From the NCBI GenBank assembly GCA_948567375.1, contig OX419762.1, forward strand, positions 43,939,034-44,003,033: a DNA stretch of 64,000 nt, read 5' to 3'. Origin of the DNA: Lunularia cruciata (taxonomy: Eukaryota > Streptophyta > Marchantiopsida > Lunulariales > Lunulariaceae). Below are positions 58,981 through 64,000 of the stretch, one piece after another. The translations under genes and the position numbers were made by a program. The notes below the pieces were generated by a model, which was given only the letters and a program-made list of their open reading frames with translations, did no database searches and was not told where the DNA came from. Numbering within the stretch: position 1 is the stretch's first letter; every line of letters begins with the position of its first letter.

Positions 58981-61900
58981 TTTACCCCCGGACTAAGTTT
59001 TCACTTTGTCCTCAAAGTGAAAGTCTCTCTACCTTCTACGATATATCTTCAAGTTATCATGGTTAATATTATTAAAGTGTCTTCCCTCCCAACTCCTTGA
59101 GATCATATGTGTGATTGCCCCACACTTTTTCTACTATGAAAGGTCCAAACTATTTAGGCAAAAAATTCTTTTGCACTCACTTGAATCAAATAGAATCAAA
59201 CAACATTAGCCCAATCACCTTCTTTGAAAAGCTCCACCTTCTTCTTGCCTTGCCTCTTGTCATAGCTCTCCTTTTGTTTTCTTTGGGCTTGCTTTACTCA
59301 AACCATAAGAATTGCTCTTGCATCTTCTAGTTCTATGAGTGGATCCTTCCTTGACTTATCTACATCACCTCCTTGTTTTCTTCAATCTCTTATGAATACT
59401 TTGGAAGGTAGGAAGATCAAAGTGAATAGGTAAGGTAGACTAAATACCATATACCAATTGAAATGGAAAATATCCGATGGAAGTCTTCATGGTTATCCTA
59501 TACTCCCACAAAACTGCATGAATCCTCTTGCCCTAATGATATTCAGCCTCCTCAATTTTTGCATCTTTGGCCAACATCATGCACAAGCTTTGATTGGTTC
59601 TCTCTGCCAAGCCATTGGAATTTGGCTTAAAGGATATAGTTACTCTATGTGTGATAGAGAAATGTTCTAGCATAGCTATGATGATGCTTCTTATAAACTC
59701 TCCTCCTCTATTAGAAACCAACTCCAAAGGGCATCCAAACCTAGTGATGATGCGTTCATAATCTATCAACTTCATCTTCATTCTTGTCCGTGAATGATCT
59801 AACCTCAACACACTTGGTAAGGTAATCAATAACTACCACAATGTATCAATTGCTCCTTGGGGTTCTATTGAGAGGACCTACAAAATCAATTCCCCACTTC
59901 TCAAAAGGTCTTAGCAATAAAATTGATCTAAGTGGTGGAGTGGAAGTAGAATTTCTAGCAAAAGCTTGAAAAAAATGATAAGTTTTGCAATAATCAAGAT
60001 AATCTGTGAAATCCCTCTCCAATGGTAACCTACATCTAGAATCTTGAAAGCAGTTACCTTTCCTGCAAAGTGTCCTCCACACACTAAACCTTCATGAAAC
60101 TCCTTTATGAGTAGGATTGACTGTTCCTTACCCACTACTCTTTGAAGTAGCCCATCTTTTCCTTGGTGAAAAAGAATATTCTCCACCATTGTGTAAAGTC
60201 TAGATCTTGCTACAAGGGCCTTCCTCTCCATAGCATACGTTCCTTTTGGATAGCTACCTCTTGTAACACAATCCACAATCTCCTTGTAATCCATTGGAAC
60301 CTCTTGAGTGACTAAGATTGTCATGAGCTCCTCAATCAGGAAGGAATCATCCATTGACTCATCTCCATCATGATCATAGGCCCTAGATAACAAATTTGCA
60401 TTTGCATGTTTCTTCCCTAGCCTACCTTCAATGGTGTAGTCATACTCAAACAAGAGTATCATCCACCTTGTTAGTCTCCCTTCCACATTAGGCTTGTTGA
60501 AGATGTACTTCAAAGCCTTGTGATCCGTGACAATGGTGGCTTTCCCTCCAATCAAGCAGTGTCTAAACTTCTTGAGACCAAAGATCATTGCCAACCCTTC
60601 TCTTTCCATGACAAAGTAGTTCTTTTTTGCTGAAACCATCTATCTACTAGCATAATCTATTGGATGATCATGCCCATCTTGGTCTAATTGACTAAGAGTG
60701 CGTCCTATAGCTACATTGGAAGCATCAATGTAGAGGATGAAAGGCTTAATCCAATCAGTTTAGCAAGAATTGGAGCTACAACAAGGGATTGCTTGAGCTC
60801 CTCAAAAGCTTTGAGAGCCTCCTTGTCCTCCAAAATCACCATGTATTCTACACCCTTCTTCATGTAGATAGTTAATGCTTAAGCATTGTTGGAAAATGAG
60901 AAGATGAACCTCCTATAGTACCCAACCATCCCCAAGAATTGGCCTAACTTTGTCAAGCTTGAAGGGAATGGAAGGTTTGAGATTTTCCTCACCTTTTCAA
61001 GATCAACTGCTATTCCATCCTTGGAGATGATGTGCCCCAAAACTAGACCTTCTTCACATCCAAAAATACACCCCTCTGGGTTGAGTGATGCATTTTCTTC
61101 ATCCAAGCATTGCAAGACCTTGATCAGGTGCTCAAAGTGCTCCTCCTTGCTCCCACAGACACAAAAGTCATCAATGAAGTCTCTCACAAATTTCCTAATG
61201 AAAGGTTCAAATACCTTGTTCATGAACCGTTGGAATGTGATTGGAGCATTGCAAAGCCCAAAAGGCATGACCTTGAAAGCATAACTTCCCCAAGGTGTGG
61301 TGAATGTGATGAGTTACTGACGCTCTGGTGCAATCTTGATTTGGTTATATCCATTATAACCATCTCCAAAATTGTACCTCTCATGACTTGTAACATCCTC
61401 CAAGATCTCATCAATAAATGGTAACAAGTAGTACTCCTTCTTGGTAACAACGTTGAGCTTCTTGTAATCCACATATACCTAAAGCTTGCCATTTTTCTTC
61501 TTCACAACCAAAGAAGGTTATTGGTGGGCTAATGCGACGTTATTTTTGGCGGACTAGTCTTGCATGTGACTCCACTTCTATCTTGTGCTCCACCAAGGTG
61601 ACTTCCTTCAGATCCTTGTAGTTGAAAGCAAACACATGGATGAACTTGCAAAAAAATCTCCTCAAATCTCACCTTCTCCTCCTTGATACCATTTGGACCA
61701 TACTTGAGGGTAGATAACCTCCTCTCTATCTCTTCAAGTGCCAATGGTAATTTATCTGGGTCCTTCAAAACCTCTGGCTTAGGTGCAAAATCCATAGCAC
61801 ACAAGGATACACATATGAATCAGATTTAGATTCATCTTCCTCTATGGTAGTCTCCTCCTCCATGCTTGTGTCCACACCCCAAAGCTCCTTCTCCAAAATC

Positions 61901-63240
61901 TGATTCCCAATAATCAAAAGATGGTGTATCTAAATGTGAAGTGTTGGTGATGTTAGTCATAGGAACTATGACTCTATGGTTGGATGGGCCAATCCTTAAG
62001 TACGCTTTGTGCCATCGATCAATTGTGCATGCTGCTCTCAACCATAGCCTCCCAAGAAGTAAGTCATAGCTTGAATCCCTCAAGAATTGGAAAGTCATGA
62101 GATTTTGAGTCATGAGACTCCCATAATTGAAACTACCACCTTGTCCATCACCCCTACTAGTTAAACTTGTTGCTTGTTTGCCATGCTCACCACAAATGTT
62201 GAAAGTCTAAGGGTATCATACTCAACTTCTTCATCAACCTTTTTGACATAACATTCATTGCAGATCCTCTATCAACAAAAGCATCCTTGATGTTGTGACC
62301 ATTCACTCTCACATCAATCTTGGAGGCATATTCACAAGCATCTCATGGTGTTGGCTTTGCATCCACCACCCATGTTAATACTAGAGCTTTAACTTTTTTT
62401 CTTCCTCTTGCTCCTTGTAGAACTCAAACCACCTCTAAGCTCTTTTCTCAAAGTAGGATTCAAAACAATTGATTTGCCCACTATGATATTAGCCTTGTGA
62501 CAACCAACATCCTCCAAGACATTGTAATTCCATTGTTGCTTTGAGATCAAGAAGTCCTCCATCCCCAACTTCTTCCTTGGAGTCTTTGTTGTTGATGGTG
62601 TTGAAGTGCTTGTACGAGTGCTCCTAGTAGGCACAGGAGTATCTTGGCTAGAAGTAAATCCTTGAGAAGAGTGCACATCCTCTACAAAACGAGCTCTCTT
62701 CTTCTCTTGTGCCAAAAGATCCAAATGAAGACCTTCAAAGTTTGAGCACACTCCCTTCTCATACTTGCTCTCAACCACATCTATGGATGTTATCCCCTTC
62801 ACTTTGTTTGGATAAGAGCCACCTAGGTTTCACTCCCTCCTTCTTTCACTTTATTGGCTCCTTCATAACCCATATACCAATAATTGCATACTTAGTCTAT
62901 TATGTATGAAAGATGCTCTCAATATATCTCACATCCCCATTCTTTTCCTCTGCCTTCTTCATTGCTTCTCAATAGAGGTAGCAGATTTTGCTTTAGCATA
63001 GGTCCAAAGCTTTCATGCATTCAATCTGTATCTTTTGCCAACATTTTCAGAAATGTGGAAGCAAAATCAACCATTTTAAGCTAGAGGAAGAACTTCCTTA
63101 CAAGCTTGAGTCAAATCCTTTCCTTGGTCATTGATGAATACACCTAAAATTTTACTTCTTTTGGATACTTAAGAAATTAATTCTAGGCCTATTTTCATTA
63201 TTATGGTGCTTATCCCTAGCTAAAATAACTAACTTATCCT
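58981..63240 (-). mobile_element. Ty3/gypsy retrotransposon body, degenerate
   Basis: Domains in order on the minus strand: a gag/linker frame 62802-62389; aspartic protease DAFVDRGSAMNVMS (62300-62239), where D-R-G replaces the usual D-(S/T)-G; YDLLLGRLWLRAA (about 62075); reverse transcriptase from about 61500 (VYVDYKKLN, then MPFGLCNAPITFQRFMN and FIDDFCV at the YxDD site); RNase H near 60730-60390 (LYIDASNVAIG, VTDHKALKYI); integrase HHCC part (HEGLVCGGHFAGK) and core near 59960-59550 (KWGIDFVGPLNR, FKPNSNGLAERTNQ). The order RT-RH-INT shows Ty3/gypsy. Stops (for example TAG between ASR and MVSA near 60640) and frame shifts occur throughout. It is inactive. Confidence 0.85.
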
Positions 63241-63244
63241 CACT

Positions 63245-63986
63245 GGTAATATTGCAAGGATAGTAGAGAGAAAAAAATGCACAAACACAAGTTTTACACT
63301 CAAACTTCAATGCCCCAAAGGAGCACCTTCTCTTTATTATATAGTCAAAGAGGATCTCCTCCAAGGAAGCTCCACCATAGGATTAGGTACATAGATAGGT
63401 GACATGTCAACAAGCTCCACCCTTGGATTACTTACTTGGATGGTTGACATGTCGGTCCTGGTCCTATCTGGTTGGTCAAACAAGCTTTGATAGGAGAGAA
63501 TCTTTTAGTGAATCTTCCTATAAGAATCTCAAAATCACATGGGTGAGGTACCATTGGAAAGCTCTCAATGAGACAAATGGGGGGAGTGAAGGGCCAACCT
63601 TTCCTCTATTGGGGAGAATTTGCACATTTTTGAGGCCTAATCCATCTATTTAGGACTCTAAAATTGCTTTCAAAGATTTCAGGCATAATTTTGTTCCTAC
63701 TCTATTAGTAAAAGTTCCCTTTTGGTGATACCTCTTTCTGATATTTTTAGTCCATCATGTTTAACATCCCTCTAGATATTACCAAACCAATTCTCACCTT
63801 TAGATCATATGTCTAGCTCTTGGTTCTAAGGTTTTTAAGTCTATTTTGGTTTCTGCCCTATTAGTAGAAGTAATCTTTTGGTGATACTTCTATCTGATCT
63901 ATTTTTTCCACCATGTATAACATCATTCCAGCTGTTACCAAACCAAATTTCACATCTAGATCATATGGCTAGCTATTGGTATTACA
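63245..63986 (-). mobile_element. Solo LTR L3 (742 bp)
   Basis: Third member of the L family, same strand as L2: starts ggtaatattgcaagg (first base changed from T), contains ccccaaaggagcaccttctc, and ends gctattggtattaca. It is flanked on both sides by tcact, a perfect 5-bp target duplication, so it is a solo insertion and not the LTR of the neighbouring gypsy body. It has two tandem internal units (63690-63830 and 63840-63975). Confidence 0.8.
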
Positions 63987-64000
63987 TCACTACAAAAAGA

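Noticed and set aside
56690-63986. L2 and L3 as the two LTRs of the gypsy body between them
   Set aside because: Each has its own 5-bp target duplication. L2 sits inside family E sequence with a known empty site, and the gypsy 3' end shows a different LTR start (TGTAACACCC at 58980).

Overview
The window is nuclear DNA of a land plant. It has spliceosomal GT-AG introns, plant NLR-type immune receptor genes, Ty3/gypsy, Mutator-like and pogo transposons, and long AT-rich repeat-filled spacers. The receptors join an alpha/beta-hydrolase to NB-ARC and LRR domains. That architecture (the HNL class) is best known from liverworts such as Marchantia, so a liverwort or another non-flowering plant is the most likely source. 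This is inferred from architecture only; no sequence search was possible.

The centre of the window is a cluster of HNL paralogues. HNL-B (+, 29359-34984) and HNL-C (+, 46310-52054) each resolve into six exons with every intron in phase 0: two tiny N-terminal exons, two hydrolase exons, one NB-ARC exon and one long LRR exon. HNL-A (-, about 4265-11719) is a decayed inverted copy split by a pogo-type transposon (6641-9080). A fourth relic, the end of the NB-ARC exon plus intron, lies at about 17290-17545 (-). B and C share about 7.7 kb including their upstream region. A and B are arms of a large inverted repeat that also carries a broken 2-oxoglutarate dioxygenase first exon on each side (14810-15213 + and 24735-25127 -). 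An antisense ORF of unknown function precedes all three HNL copies.

Layout: 1-1700 non-coding with short tandem repeats; 1700-3403 (-) a broken intron-containing 5' part of an Aquarius (AQR) splicing-helicase gene; 4265-11719 HNL-A with the pogo insertion; 12000-15812 inverted-repeat arm with dioxygenase exon; 15813-24290 single-copy spacer with an HNL relic and a degenerate coiled-coil repeat element; 24293-27006 the opposite arm; 27430-35175 HNL-B; 35873-42600 dispersed repeats, a solo LTR, a gypsy integrase/PHD-finger relic and a tRNA-Gly-like relic; 42600-44400 AT-rich; 44401-52110 HNL-C; 52307-54663 a dead Mutator-like element; 55200-58290 an LRR-like scrap and a second coiled-coil repeat copy holding a solo LTR; 58290-63240 a dead Ty3/gypsy element (-); 63245-63986 a third solo LTR.

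Only HNL-B and HNL-C look able to encode full-length proteins, and both have damaged LRR ends. The rest is duplication debris and transposons. Functionally this is an immune-receptor birth-and-death cluster: the hydrolase is the presumed signalling or effector module, NB-ARC the nucleotide switch, and the LRR array the recognition surface.
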